A stretch of 64,000 bases of DNA from Candidatus Rifleibacteriota bacterium (GTDB lineage Bacteria > Muiribacteriota > Ozemobacteria > Ozemobacterales > Ozemobacteraceae), in the NCBI GenBank assembly GCA_024710355.1, contig JANJUX010000015.1, forward strand, positions 1-64,000, written 5' to 3'. Of this stretch, positions 1 to 8,156 are shown in pieces; the first letter of the stretch is position 1, and each line of letters begins with the position of its first letter. The translations under genes were made by a program, and so were the position numbers. Under the pieces are notes generated by a model. It ran no database searches and was not told where the DNA came from. It saw nothing but the letters and a program-made list of their open reading frames with translations.

Positions 1-80
1 GCAGTTTTTGCCGTTGCCCCTGATTTTGGTTCGCGCGGTTTTTTGTCGCCGTTTGAAGTCTTTGCTTCCTTCTTTCGCAT
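1..80 (-). CDS. 5' end of a lysine-rich protein, truncated by window edge
   Basis: An ATG at 80-78 on the minus strand is preceded by a well-placed GAGGAA ribosome site (90-85). It opens a frame that runs without a stop to the window edge, giving 26 residues that start MRKKEAKTSNGDKKP. The visible part is very basic and low in complexity, as in the N-terminal tails of some RNA-binding or helicase proteins, but no family can be named. The ribosome site and spacing are the main support. The rest of the gene lies outside the window. Confidence 0.55.
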   Translation of the reverse strand, partial: MRKKEAKTSNGDKKPREPKSGATAKT

Positions 81-485
81 ATATTTCCTCTCTTTTTCGT
101 ATGACTTGCCTTGCAGAAATTGTATAACGCAACAAATTCTCTTTAAGACCCGTCAGCCGAGCTCCAGAACTACTTGTCAGTCAGCCAGGGTCCAGCGCTT
201 CAGGCCGCTGATGGCTAAGATTTTTTCAAGCCATTAAACGGATGGACATAAATCAGCGCTCTTTAACTGATTCATTCGTGTAAATTATCTCGACCGCACT
301 ATCTGCCTGGCGATTTGCTATGCGTATCAGATCAGAGGAAAAGTTCGCCAGATTGGTGCGAATTCCGAGGTGTCTGGCATTAACCGGCTCGTTGATCGCT
401 TCAATACCGCTTAAAGATACGACACACTGGTGCAACCTGGTGTCGCTTTTGTCTTTTCAAATACATTTTACAGTGTTTTTTTTGG

Positions 486-532
486 TCGACACAAGATATT
501 TATGTGTCGAAAATTTGGTTGTTTTTCGACAC
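486..532. promoter_or_regulatory. inverted-repeat operator-like site
   Basis: TCGACACA (486-493) and its perfect reverse complement TGTGTCGA (503-510) are separated by nine AT-rich bases. A third half-site TCGACAC lies at 526-532. The symmetry, AT-rich spacer and extra half-site are typical of a dimeric regulator binding site. The regulator is unknown. Confidence 0.45.
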
Positions 533-622
533 GTTGTTAAGGTGAGGGTGCCAAATATATTAGAATATGCCGATGCTCATAGTTTGGCGGGCAATCTGCC
601 CAGTGACAGGCAATCATAAAAC

Positions 623-650
623 AGGCGCCCTGGTGGCGCTTTTTTATTTT
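623..650 (+). terminator. intrinsic terminator without an obvious gene
   Basis: GCGCC and GGCGC form a stem (extended by G-T and A-T pairs) around a five-base loop and are followed by TTTTTTATTTT. It reads on the plus strand, yet no plus-strand gene precedes it. Confidence 0.7.
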
Positions 651-674
651 AGAAAAATATGACTGCAAATTTTC

Positions 675-703
675 TTTGAAACACGGCCCTTTTACGTTAG
701 ACT
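675..703 (+). promoter_or_regulatory. sigma70-like promoter for the cNMP-PilT gene
   Basis: TTTGAA (675-680), a 17-base spacer and TAGACT (698-703), about 40 bases before the ATG at 747. Confidence 0.4.
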
Positions 704-746
704 GTCATCAGATAACATAAGTCCACCAGCGTTAGATGAGTGTCTG

Positions 747-2609
747 ATGAAAAAATTCGAAATCGATAATGAGCTGAAAGCACTTTCGTGCAAGAAACTT
801 GGCCTGGCCGGCATGTTCGTTTTTCTTGGCGAAGAAAAGCTCAATGAACTGGTTGATCTGGCCGGCGAAGTGCTGACCTTTGAAGAGGGTGAAAAGGTCT
901 TGAGTGCAGGGGCTGCACCCGACTCCTTTTTTGTGATCATCAAGGGCGAGATTTCTGTGGTTCTCGATGACCGTAGCGACGGCATGGAAATTGTAAGGTT
1001 GACGCGCGGCCAGCTGGTTGGCGAGATGGCCATGATTCAGAATGAACCGCATTCATATTCTTGTTTTGCGCGTGGACAGCTGGCGGTGGTCGCGTTTTCG
1101 GCAAAAATTTTTCATGAACAGATTCTTGCTGTGCCCGGGGTTTATATTCCGCTGATTCCGTCGATCAGTCAGAGAATTCTCAGCTCGCAGGCCTATCCGG
1201 TATTCATTGAGAATAGAAGCAGAATTCCCAATGTTGATAGCTCACTGTTCAAGCTTTTTCCTGAAGGTTTTCTCGAAAAGCACCGCATTCTGCCGATTAA
1301 AAGAGTCGCCAGTTATCTCTTGCTTGCGCACAGCGAACCGCTTGATCGCGAGCAGCTTGAAGCCATAGATCAGATTTTGCCTGAAGATTTTGATGTCAGG
1401 CCGGTCTATTTTGATCCCGAATTTTTTACCGGTCTGCTGAGGAAAAATCTTGAAGGTGCCTTAGAGCAGCCATTAGTAGCGGAACAGCCGGTTGAAGAGG
1501 CAGTCCGGCCAGAACATATATGTTTTATCGATGAAGTGCTGCGGCGTCTTGTTAATGAGAAAGGCTCGGACCTGTATCTTTCGGCTGGTCAGGTTCCACG
1601 CTGGCGCATCGACGGTGAAATCGTCGAAGTGCCTGGAACGCGAAAATCGGGGCCCGAAGAAGTTCTTGAAATGTTGCGGCCACTGGCACGAAATGAGGTT
1701 CTCGATGCGTTCGTCGAGAGCTGCGATGAAGACTTTGCCTATTCGACCTGTGAGGGGTTCAGATTCAGAGTCAATCTGCTGCGCGACCACAATGGTATCA
1801 GTGCGGTTTTTCGTTATATTCCCGGCGAGATATCTTCGCTCGAAGCACTTGGGCTGCCAGAAATTCTGACGAGCTTCTGCACGCAGCCAAAAGGTCTGGT
1901 GCTGGTAACCGGGCCAACCGGCAGCGGCAAATCGACAACCATGTCGGCAATGATCGACTGGATCAACCGCAATCGAAAATGCCACATTCTGACTATAGAA
2001 GACCCGATTGAATTTGTGCATGGCAGTCAAAAAGCCCTGGTGAACCAGCGCGAGGTCGGGGTACACACCCGCAGTTTTGCCAAAGCATTGCGGGCTGGTC
2101 TGCGTGAAAATCCCGATGTGGTGATGGTCGGCGAAATCAGAGATAACGAAACCATGGCAATGGCGCTTGAAACCGCTAATACCGGGCATCTTGTTTTTGC
2201 CACGATGCATACCGCTACCGCAGCCAGTACCATCGATCGCGTGGTCGATAATTTTCCGGCCGAATCGCAGAACCAGATTCGCATGTTCCTTGCCGATAAT
2301 CTGCTCGGAGTGGTATGCCAGACCCTGTGTCGCCGGGTTACCAGGGGCTGTGTGCCGGCATTCGAGATAATGATCGTTGACCCGGCAATGGCCAATCTTA
2401 TTCGTACCGGCAAGTCGTATATGCTTCCCAATTCAATGCAGACAGCCCAGGCCAAGGGGAACCGGCTGCTCAATGACGATCTCTGTCAGCTGGTGAAGAA
2501 CGGCGTGATTGCAGCTGAAGAAGCAATGAACAAAACCCGTGACCGGGCCGAACTCGAAAGAAAACTGGCGCAGAATTCCTTGCTCCAGCCTGAGAAAAAG
2601 CTGGAATAA
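747..2609 (+). CDS. PilT-type pilus retraction ATPase with N-terminal cyclic-nucleotide-binding domain
   Basis: This 620-residue protein has three parts. Residues about 20-135 match a cyclic-nucleotide-binding (CAP/CRP-type) beta-barrel, with the run PDSFFVIIKGEISVV and a GEMA motif in the phosphate-binding region. Residues about 170-235 resemble the small N-terminal domain of GspE/MshE ATPases. Residues about 255-600 are a PilT-family secretion ATPase: Walker A GPTGSGKST near 389, Asp box EDPIEF, Walker B-like GEIRD near 461, a conserved HT motif, and AMANLIRTGK, which corresponds to the AIRNLI motif of PilT retraction motors. It lacks the tetracysteine zinc element of PilB extension motors. 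It probably powers type IV pilus retraction at the inner membrane under cAMP or cGMP control. The start is the ATG at 747, whose ribosome site is weak. No pilus genes adjoin it. Confidence 0.85.
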   Translation: MKKFEIDNELKALSCKKLGLAGMFVFLGEEKLNELVDLAGEVLTFEEGEKVLSAGAAPDSFFVIIKGEISVVLDDRSDGMEIVRLTRGQLVGEMAMIQNEPHSYSCFARGQLAVVAFSAKIFHEQILAVPGVYIPLIPSISQRILSSQAYPVFIENRSRIPNVDSSLFKLFPEGFLEKHRILPIKRVASYLLLAHSEPLDREQLEAIDQILPEDFDVRPVYFDPEFFTGLLRKNLEGALEQPLVAEQPVEEAVRPEHICFIDEVLRRLVNEKGSDLYLSAGQVPRWRIDGEIVEVPGTRKSGPEEVLEMLRPLARNEVLDAFVESCDEDFAYSTCEGFRFRVNLLRDHNGISAVFRYIPGEISSLEALGLPEILTSFCTQPKGLVLVTGPTGSGKSTTMSAMIDWINRNRKCHILTIEDPIEFVHGSQKALVNQREVGVHTRSFAKALRAGLRENPDVVMVGEIRDNETMAMALETANTGHLVFATMHTATAASTIDRVVDNFPAESQNQIRMFLADNLLGVVCQTLCRRVTRGCVPAFEIMIVDPAMANLIRTGKSYMLPNSMQTAQAKGNRLLNDDLCQLVKNGVIAAEEAMNKTRDRAELERKLAQNSLLQPEKKLE

Positions 2610-2634
2610 AAACCGCAAACTGTCAGGGGGCCTG

Positions 2635-3873
2635 ATGAAAAAACCACTAATTGCTGAAATGATCAGTGTCGGAACTGAACTGCTGCTCGGTGAAATTATC
2701 GATACCAATGCCGCATTCCTTGGTGAGCGGTTGCGCGACCTCGGAATATTCGTTTACCGGCGCCAGACTCTCGGAGACAACCTTGAGCGTCTTGTTGCCG
2801 CCGTTAAAGAAGCGTCATCGCGCGCAGATCTGCTGGTACTTTGCGGGGGCCTCGGCCCAACCGACGATGATTTGACCAGAGAGGCGATTGCTGCGGCCGT
2901 AAATGAAGAACCCTATGTCGATGACGCGCTGTTGAGAGATCTTGAGGCAAAATTTGCTGCCAGAAAGCGGGCCATGCCTGAAGGCAACACAAAACAGGCA
3001 TGGCTGATCAAAAGCGCCGGAGCGTTGGCCAACCCGGTCGGAACTGCTCCCGGCTGGTATGTAAACAAAGGCGGTAAAATCATTGTGGCACTGCCGGGCC
3101 CGCCGAATGAACTGACGCGCATGTGGTGCGAGCAGGTCGAAAAGCTGCTGCCGGCTTCGGGCCGGGTGCTGTATCATCGTACTCTGCATACGATCGGCAT
3201 TGGTGAATCAGATCTGGCAGAACGGATAAAAGAGTTTACCCGTCTCGATTCACCTGGAATCGGCACCTATGCCAGGAACAGCGGCGTCGACGTTCGCATC
3301 GCCGCTGCTGGCGAAAGCACTGATAAGGCGCGTGCCGTGGCTGAACCCGTTATTCGTGAGATAGAACTCATTCTCGCTCCCTGGATTTTTGGTTGCGATG
3401 ATGAAACTGTCGTTTCAGCGATAAAAAAGATACTTGACGGCCGTGGGCAGACTTTTTCCTGCATGGAATCCGTCTCTGGAGGTGTTCTTGCGGCTGAGAT
3501 TACCGACTGTCCTGGTATCAGCAGCTGTTTTCGAGGCTCTCTGACGGCTTATGCCAATGAGGTTAAGATTCGCGCTGGCGTTGATGCGGCTTTAATCAGA
3601 CAACATGGCGTTGTGTCTGCCGAGGTTGCTGTTTCCATGGCGGTCGCGGCTAAAAAAATGTTTCACACAGACTGGGGGCTTGCGACCACCGGGGTTGCCG
3701 GGCCGGCACCGCTCGAAGGCAAAAGCCCGGGCACTGCATGGGTTGCGGTTTCTGGTCCGAATGGTGAATCTGCGGCCTTTGTCGACTGGCCGGGCGATCG
3801 GGCAGTGATTCGCAAGCGGGTTTGCCGCACGGTTTTTCAGAGTTTTCTTAATGCGATGAAAGAGTCGAGGTAA
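2635..3873 (+). CDS. cinA: CinA family protein (NMN deamidase / competence-damage-inducible protein)
   Basis: This 412-residue protein is full length for CinA. The N-terminal half is a MoCF/molybdopterin-binding-like domain (VGTELLLGEIIDTNA; CGGLGPTDDD near residue 80), associated in this family with ADP-ribose pyrophosphatase activity. The C-terminal domain (about 265-410) is the PncC-type NMN amidohydrolase used in NAD recycling. The usual ESCTGG motif reads ESVSGG here, while the Tyr-Asn-Glu-Lys region (YANEVK) and TGVAGP are kept. The start is the ATG at 2635, after GGGGGCC; an in-frame upstream extension overlaps the preceding gene and is unlikely. It is followed two bases later by thpR. 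Confidence 0.9.
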   Translation: MKKPLIAEMISVGTELLLGEIIDTNAAFLGERLRDLGIFVYRRQTLGDNLERLVAAVKEASSRADLLVLCGGLGPTDDDLTREAIAAAVNEEPYVDDALLRDLEAKFAARKRAMPEGNTKQAWLIKSAGALANPVGTAPGWYVNKGGKIIVALPGPPNELTRMWCEQVEKLLPASGRVLYHRTLHTIGIGESDLAERIKEFTRLDSPGIGTYARNSGVDVRIAAAGESTDKARAVAEPVIREIELILAPWIFGCDDETVVSAIKKILDGRGQTFSCMESVSGGVLAAEITDCPGISSCFRGSLTAYANEVKIRAGVDAALIRQHGVVSAEVAVSMAVAAKKMFHTDWGLATTGVAGPAPLEGKSPGTAWVAVSGPNGESAAFVDWPGDRAVIRKRVCRTVFQSFLNAMKESR

Positions 3874-3875
3874 AA

Positions 3876-4412
3876 ATGGAGCCGTCTTTGCGCCTGTTTT
3901 TTGCCCTCGATGTTCCGGAAGAAATCCGGCACGAACTCGACAAATTTGCGGTTGCTCTAGAAAAGCCCTGGCGGCCGGTTAAGCCCGAGCGAATGCACAT
4001 AACTCTGGCTTTTATGGGTGAAGTGCCTGTTGACCGGCTTGACGAAGTGTCTGGTGTCGGCGTTGCTGCGGCTTCAGCATGTTCTTCGTTTGAAGTAAAT
4101 ATTTCCGATACTGCCTGTTTTCCTGAGTCTGGTGAACCGAGTGTTTTGTATGCCACAGTAGATGGCGGAGCCGCACTTGCGGATCTGGCAGAATTTCTGC
4201 GCTGCCGGCTCGGCGGCCTGGCCGATCAGAAAAAGTTCAAGGCCCATCTGACGCTGGCGCGCTGTCGTAGTGGCTGGGCCCGCAAGGTTCTGCGCAAGTT
4301 CAGGGGCAGCTGGAAAGTTAACCGGTTCTTCCTGATAAAGAGCGTTCCTGGCGAAGAAAGCCCGAGATATGAGGTCATAAGGGAATTTGCTTTGTGTGCC
4401 CCGGCGCAGTAA
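3876..4412 (+). CDS. thpR: RNA 2',3'-cyclic phosphodiesterase (2H/LigT family)
   Basis: At 178 residues it has the usual ThpR/LigT length. The two HxTx catalytic motifs of 2H phosphoesterases are both present: HITL (after KPERM) and HLTL (in KFKAHLTLARC). It opens with LRLFFALDVPEEIR, typical of the family. The enzyme hydrolyses 2',3'-cyclic phosphates on RNA ends and can ligate tRNA halves in vitro. It starts two bases after the cinA stop with GAGGTAAAA upstream, so the pair is co-transcribed; cinA-thpR is a common bacterial pairing. A strong terminator follows. Confidence 0.9.
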   Translation: MEPSLRLFFALDVPEEIRHELDKFAVALEKPWRPVKPERMHITLAFMGEVPVDRLDEVSGVGVAAASACSSFEVNISDTACFPESGEPSVLYATVDGGAALADLAEFLRCRLGGLADQKKFKAHLTLARCRSGWARKVLRKFRGSWKVNRFFLIKSVPGEESPRYEVIREFALCAPAQ

Positions 4413-4424
4413 ACCGGGATAAAT

Positions 4425-4463
4425 AAAAAAAATGGCCGCCTCACCATGGGGCGGCCATTTTTT
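4425..4463. terminator. bidirectional terminator between convergent genes
   Basis: ATGGCCGCC and GGCGGCCAT form a 9-bp stem with A-rich and T-rich flanks on either side. It serves thpR on the plus strand and the coiled-coil gene on the minus strand. Confidence 0.85.
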
Positions 4464-4470
4464 GTCCGGG

Positions 4471-5802
4471 TTACTTGAAGTTGGCGTCGTGCAGTGACTT
4501 GATGAGGTCGTAAGCTTTTTTGGCTTCAGCTACCTGGCGCTTGTAAGGCGCTATGTATTCTTCGATGATTCTGGTGCGGTTGGCAAGCAGTTTGTCGTAG
4601 GTGTCGCGGGCTTCTTCGACGGCGCGGTGATAGGGTCGCAGATAGTCGCGGATCAGTGATTCGCGGTTTCTTCTGACGTAATCCAGGTCGCGGGTGGCGC
4701 TGTCAAGGTTCTGCTGCGCGCGGCTGATTTCGTCGGGGGTGGCGGTGGTGCTGGCCTTGAGCTCGTTGAGTCGGTCAGAGGCACGTTTAACATTGTGTTC
4801 GGCTGTGCTCAGACGATTTTCATAATCGCGGTCGGCATCGTAGCGTGCGCGGCGCAGACGGTCTTCCGCGTCGTCGATTTCGCTGCGGGCGCGTCTGACT
4901 TTATCTTCAAAGTTGCGTTCGGCAGCTTCTTTCTGGCGATCGAGAATTTCGAGGGCGGCGCGGTAGTCATTCTGGTGGCGGTCGAGAATGGCAAAGCTGA
5001 CCATCGACGGGGTTTCGTTCATGTCGTTGGCAAGCAGTTCGACCGCTTTACGGTAATCACGGGTTGCCTGCAGGAAGTTGCTGTCGTAGGCAGCGACGGC
5101 CTTGGCGATATAAACATCGGAAAGGCGGCGGAAAAAATCGGGGTAATCGTTTTTGCGCTGCGGATAATCGTATTTTTCGATCAGGTCGAGAGCAGTGAGT
5201 TCGGCGCTGTTGCCCGACCAGGGTTTGAGGATTTCGAACAGCCAGTAGACGGCTTCTTTCATGCTGTTGTCGAGCTTGCAGCAGTCTACGACCTCGAGCA
5301 GAACATTATCGGTTCTCTGCATTTCGAGCAGCCACTTGATGGCCTGGCCGTAATCAGCACCAGCCTTGTAGCAGGCCGCAACGCGTTCTCTGACTGAATC
5401 GGTGCGGTTTTCGATTTTGAGGTAGTACTCGATTGCCTTGCTGTACTGGCCATTCTTTTCGAAAGTCTGGGCGACCGAGAAGACCATTTTCTGGACCTGG
5501 TCGGCGACGGTTTTCATCTGTGAATATTGCTGGTCGACAAGGCTCTGGGTCTTTGCGATTTCGGCTTCGAGGGCTTTTTTCTTGCCACCCTGGAACCAGC
5601 CGCTGGCACCGTCATATTTCGAGCGGTCCTGCTGCAGCTTGTCGAGTCGCAGTTCGGGTTCGAGCAGTTGTGATTCAACCTGGATCAGCTGCTTTTCGAG
5701 TTCGGCGATATCTTTTTCTTCGGCAGCCTGGGCAACAAAAGAACTTAAAACGATACCGGCAGTAAAAACACCTGTCAGAATTCTGGTTTTATTGAAATTC
5801 AT
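4471..5802 (-). CDS. exported coiled-coil/TPR-like protein, function unknown
   Basis: This 443-residue protein begins with a signal peptide (MNFNKTRILTGVFTAGIVL, with cleavage likely after AQAAE). A short coiled coil (about 20-90) leads into a helical repeat region (about 100-260) with TPR-like units such as GQYSKAIEYYLKIENR. A long charged coiled coil (about 270-430) rich in Glu, Arg and Asp ends the protein. The start is the ATG at 5802, preceded by GGGAGA; an in-frame ATG 15 bases upstream lies on top of that ribosome site. It is second in a two-gene operon, 23 bases after the gene ending at 5826, and is probably periplasmic. No enzymatic motif is visible. Confidence 0.8.
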   Translation of the reverse strand: MNFNKTRILTGVFTAGIVLSSFVAQAAEEKDIAELEKQLIQVESQLLEPELRLDKLQQDRSKYDGASGWFQGGKKKALEAEIAKTQSLVDQQYSQMKTVADQVQKMVFSVAQTFEKNGQYSKAIEYYLKIENRTDSVRERVAACYKAGADYGQAIKWLLEMQRTDNVLLEVVDCCKLDNSMKEAVYWLFEILKPWSGNSAELTALDLIEKYDYPQRKNDYPDFFRRLSDVYIAKAVAAYDSNFLQATRDYRKAVELLANDMNETPSMVSFAILDRHQNDYRAALEILDRQKEAAERNFEDKVRRARSEIDDAEDRLRRARYDADRDYENRLSTAEHNVKRASDRLNELKASTTATPDEISRAQQNLDSATRDLDYVRRNRESLIRDYLRPYHRAVEEARDTYDKLLANRTRIIEEYIAPYKRQVAEAKKAYDLIKSLHDANFK

Positions 5803-5825
5803 TTTTGTTTCTCCCATTGTTACAA

Positions 5826-6842
5826 TCAGCGGGCGTTGACGTAGATATCGCCGAGTTCAGATCTGCTTGAATAGAAAGCGTTGCGGATGCTGCCGTTTTT
5901 CGACATGACCCACATTTCGGCGACGGTGTTCTTCAGCAGAACTTTCTTTTCGCCGGCGACGGTTTCGATTGAGCCGAGGGTTGCCAGTTCGCTGTAGTTG
6001 TTTTCTGAGAGATACCTGGCCGGGTCTTTTTCGACCACCGATTTGTACCAGGAGAGCTCACCCATGACACTGCTGCCAGCCTTGGGAGTGACCACGAAAT
6101 CAAGGCTTTTCTTGCCTGACCAGAAGCCACCACTGGTGATTCTGACGATGGCCTTGAGGTCACTCTGTACGACGTCGCCGCCGAAGTGTCCGAGAAGAGC
6201 GTCAACGACGTATTTTTTACCGGAGAAATAAAAACCGTGTACCAGTTTATCACCGCCGTCAGTGGTGTTGTCGGCGATTACGCGGCAGTTGTGGCGTTTG
6301 AAAATATCTTTCAGGTTGTCGAGGCGGCGGTTGTTTTTGGTGTCTTCAAGAGAGATAACGGCTTCGACAACCGGCACATCGATCATTACCATGCGGCGCT
6401 GGCGGCGGCTGAGAAGCTGCTGGGGCGCTTCAGCGGCGCGGCCGTTGTTACTGAGGGTAACATTTTCGGCAGCCATAGCAGTGCTGGTGATGAATGTGGC
6501 GCGTTCCTTGAGCATTTTTTCGACAAGAGCGACAGTGTGGGCGGCAAGATCACTGCTGGCGGCAAAGGTTGCGAGTTCTTTTTCGGCGGCGGCAAAGTCT
6601 TCAGCGGTGTTGATTGAACTCAGGATATCTCTGATTCTTTTTTCAGAGGAGTCGGCACGGTCGGCTGCGGCCGAAAAGGCTTCGCGCTCAGCGCTGCCAG
6701 CTTTTTCGCTGATTGCATAAGCGGTCTGGGAGATGCCTTCGGAGAAATCCTTGAGGGCGCTGTTGAAACCGGCACCGTCAAAGGCGTGAAGGTTAAGAGA
6801 TGCGAGAGTGAACATCACAATCAGAACTATTTTTCGCAACAT
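5826..6842 (-). CDS. exported protein of unknown function
   Basis: This 338-residue protein has a clear signal peptide (MLRKIVLIVMFTLASLNLHA). A helical, Ala/Glu-rich region (about 20-130) is followed by a more globular part with MVMIDVPVVEAVISLED and GDVVQSDLKAIVRIT. The ribosome site AAGGTGG lies before the ATG at 6842. It is the first gene of an operon with the coiled-coil protein downstream. I do not recognise a family; co-export with a coiled-coil partner suggests an envelope role, which is inference. Confidence 0.75.
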   Translation of the reverse strand: MLRKIVLIVMFTLASLNLHAFDGAGFNSALKDFSEGISQTAYAISEKAGSAEREAFSAAADRADSSEKRIRDILSSINTAEDFAAAEKELATFAASSDLAAHTVALVEKMLKERATFITSTAMAAENVTLSNNGRAAEAPQQLLSRRQRRMVMIDVPVVEAVISLEDTKNNRRLDNLKDIFKRHNCRVIADNTTDGGDKLVHGFYFSGKKYVVDALLGHFGGDVVQSDLKAIVRITSGGFWSGKKSLDFVVTPKAGSSVMGELSWYKSVVEKDPARYLSENNYSELATLGSIETVAGEKKVLLKNTVAEMWVMSKNGSIRNAFYSSRSELGDIYVNAR

Positions 6843-7002
6843 GGGCCACCTTCTTTACAAAAAGTGAGAACGGAGCCCTGTTCAGAGCAAGAAATATGCC
6901 ATTGTCGAAAATGCCGGTACAGAGTTCTTCTACCGACAGAGACAGCAAAAATTGACCATTTTCTGGCGCTCTGCCGATAATTTTCCGGCAGCGGGCTGGT
7001 GG

Positions 7003-7031
7003 TTGCAAATCTTAAGCTTAAGCGGTATATT
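7003..7031 (+). promoter_or_regulatory. sigma70 promoter for the TPR gene at 7071
   Basis: TTGCAA (7003-7008), a 17-base spacer and TATATT (7026-7031), about 40 bases before the start codon. The spacer contains the palindrome CTTAAGCTTAAG. Confidence 0.6.
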
Positions 7032-7070
7032 GCGCCTTGCCAATTGTAACTTTTATAAGGAAGCTGACAA

Positions 7071-8087
7071 ATGTTGAAAAAATATCTGCCAATAGGTCTT
7101 CTGGCTGCAGCAATGCTTGCAGGCCAACTCTCTGCCCAGCAATCTTCCGGCAAGCCGGCTCCTGCCGCCAAACCAGCCGCTGTCAATGCCGCTACCGACG
7201 GAATTACCGACCGCATGGTTCCGATCAAGGTTGCCTCCCAGACCGTAAAGGCCGACCCGGTGGTTCTGACCAATCAAATGATGCTGGTGTTCATGGAAAG
7301 AATGAAAACCGGCAATCTTAAAGAAGCCCGCGATATCGCCAACGAGATGGTATTTGGCAGTGAAAAGCTCCAGGACACAGACCAGAAGGTTTTCAAGAGT
7401 TTTCATTCCGCCATGGAAATGGAACTTTTCAGACTTCTCGAACAGCGTTCCGGCAGCAAAAGGGAGATTGACTGGGTTGAACAGCCAATTTCCGATGGTT
7501 ACTACTTTCTTGCCATTCTTGACTTCCAGGAAGGCAAACATGAAGAAGCCCTGGCTAACCTGCAGAAAGCCATTTTCTGGAATCCGGTTCGCTCAGCATT
7601 CTTTGCTGAACGCGGTTTTATGTTTCTGCGCAAGAACAGCGGTGCCGATATTGTTTCGGCACAGGTCGCCTATGAAAAGGCCCTGGAACTTGCCGACAAC
7701 CCGGAAGATTTTGCCGCCGCCCTGCGCGGTCTCGCTTTTGTGCTGGTTGAAAGACGTGAACTGCAGAAAGCTCTTGCCTGTCTGATCGTGTCAAAAGAAT
7801 TTGATGCCGACGAGAGCGACGCCGACGAGGAAATTCAGTTTATCAGAGGGATTGACCCGGGGCTTGTGGCTTCGATGAACCTGAAGACCGCCCGTGATGT
7901 TTTAAAGAATGCCAAAATTCTGTCAACGTATGCGCCAGAGCACGTTGCGGTATTGGTCAGACTGGCTGATTCTTATAAATCACCCAAAGATGCCCAGAGG
8001 GCTGTTCTATTGCTCAAAAAGGCGAAGGAAATGGCACCCGGAAACACTGAAGTCGCCAATCGCCTGAAAGTTCTCGAAAAGAAATAA
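7071..8087 (+). CDS. exported TPR-repeat protein
   Basis: This 338-residue protein has a signal peptide (MLKKYLPIGLLAAAMLAGQLSAQ) and a short Pro/Ala linker. Helical tetratricopeptide-like units follow: KHEEALANLQKAIFWNP, AQVAYEKALELADNPEDFAAALR and DAQRAVLLLKKAKEMAPGN. The ribosome site AAGGAAG stands before the ATG at 7071, and a matching promoter lies at 7003-7031. It is a single-gene unit closed by a hairpin terminator. TPR proteins of this kind act as scaffolds in the envelope; no partner can be named from the neighbours. Confidence 0.8.
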   Translation: MLKKYLPIGLLAAAMLAGQLSAQQSSGKPAPAAKPAAVNAATDGITDRMVPIKVASQTVKADPVVLTNQMMLVFMERMKTGNLKEARDIANEMVFGSEKLQDTDQKVFKSFHSAMEMELFRLLEQRSGSKREIDWVEQPISDGYYFLAILDFQEGKHEEALANLQKAIFWNPVRSAFFAERGFMFLRKNSGADIVSAQVAYEKALELADNPEDFAAALRGLAFVLVERRELQKALACLIVSKEFDADESDADEEIQFIRGIDPGLVASMNLKTARDVLKNAKILSTYAPEHVAVLVRLADSYKSPKDAQRAVLLLKKAKEMAPGNTEVANRLKVLEKK

Positions 8088-8100
8088 GATTTTAAAACAG

Positions 8101-8144
8101 AACCCGGCAGCCGTGATGCACATGGCTGCCGGGTTTTGCTTTTA
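8101..8144 (+). terminator. intrinsic terminator
   Basis: CCCGGCAGCC and GGCTGCCGGG form a 10-bp stem around an 11-base loop and are followed by TTTTGCTTTT. Confidence 0.85.
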
Positions 8145-8156
8145 TAGCGCGCGACT

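Larger units (their letters stand above)
81..746. other. 666-base non-coding region with operator-like repeat and orphan terminator
   Basis: No convincing protein gene lies here; the open frames are short and lack ribosome sites. The stretch holds an AT-rich segment (about 440-535) containing a perfect 8-base inverted repeat, a plus-strand intrinsic terminator at 623-650 with no coding gene before it, and a sigma70-like promoter (675-703) for the PilT-like gene. A transcript ending at 650 could be a small RNA or encode a tiny peptide: a GTG at 550 follows GGTGAGG and opens 23 codons ending at 619. I do not recognise a riboswitch. Confidence 0.5.

Noticed and set aside
253-435. 60-residue minus-strand frame that vaguely resembles a flagellar rod/hook C-terminus (NLANFSSDLIRIAN...)
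   Set aside because: It has a TTG start without a ribosome site, no flagellar neighbours, and only loose similarity that could be chance.
320-619. 99-residue plus-strand frame ending just before the terminator at 623
   Set aside because: No ribosome site at its start, hydrophobic and odd composition, and it crosses the operator-like repeat. Only a tiny 23-codon frame near its end has a plausible ribosome site.
540-650. Possible riboswitch before the cNMP-PilT gene
   Set aside because: The conserved bases of c-di-GMP, cyclic-AMP-GMP, SAM or other common riboswitches are not present, and the terminator precedes the gene's promoter.
1473-2210. 245-residue antisense frame opposite the PilT-like gene
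   Set aside because: It lies fully inside a strongly supported gene on the other strand and has no recognisable domain.
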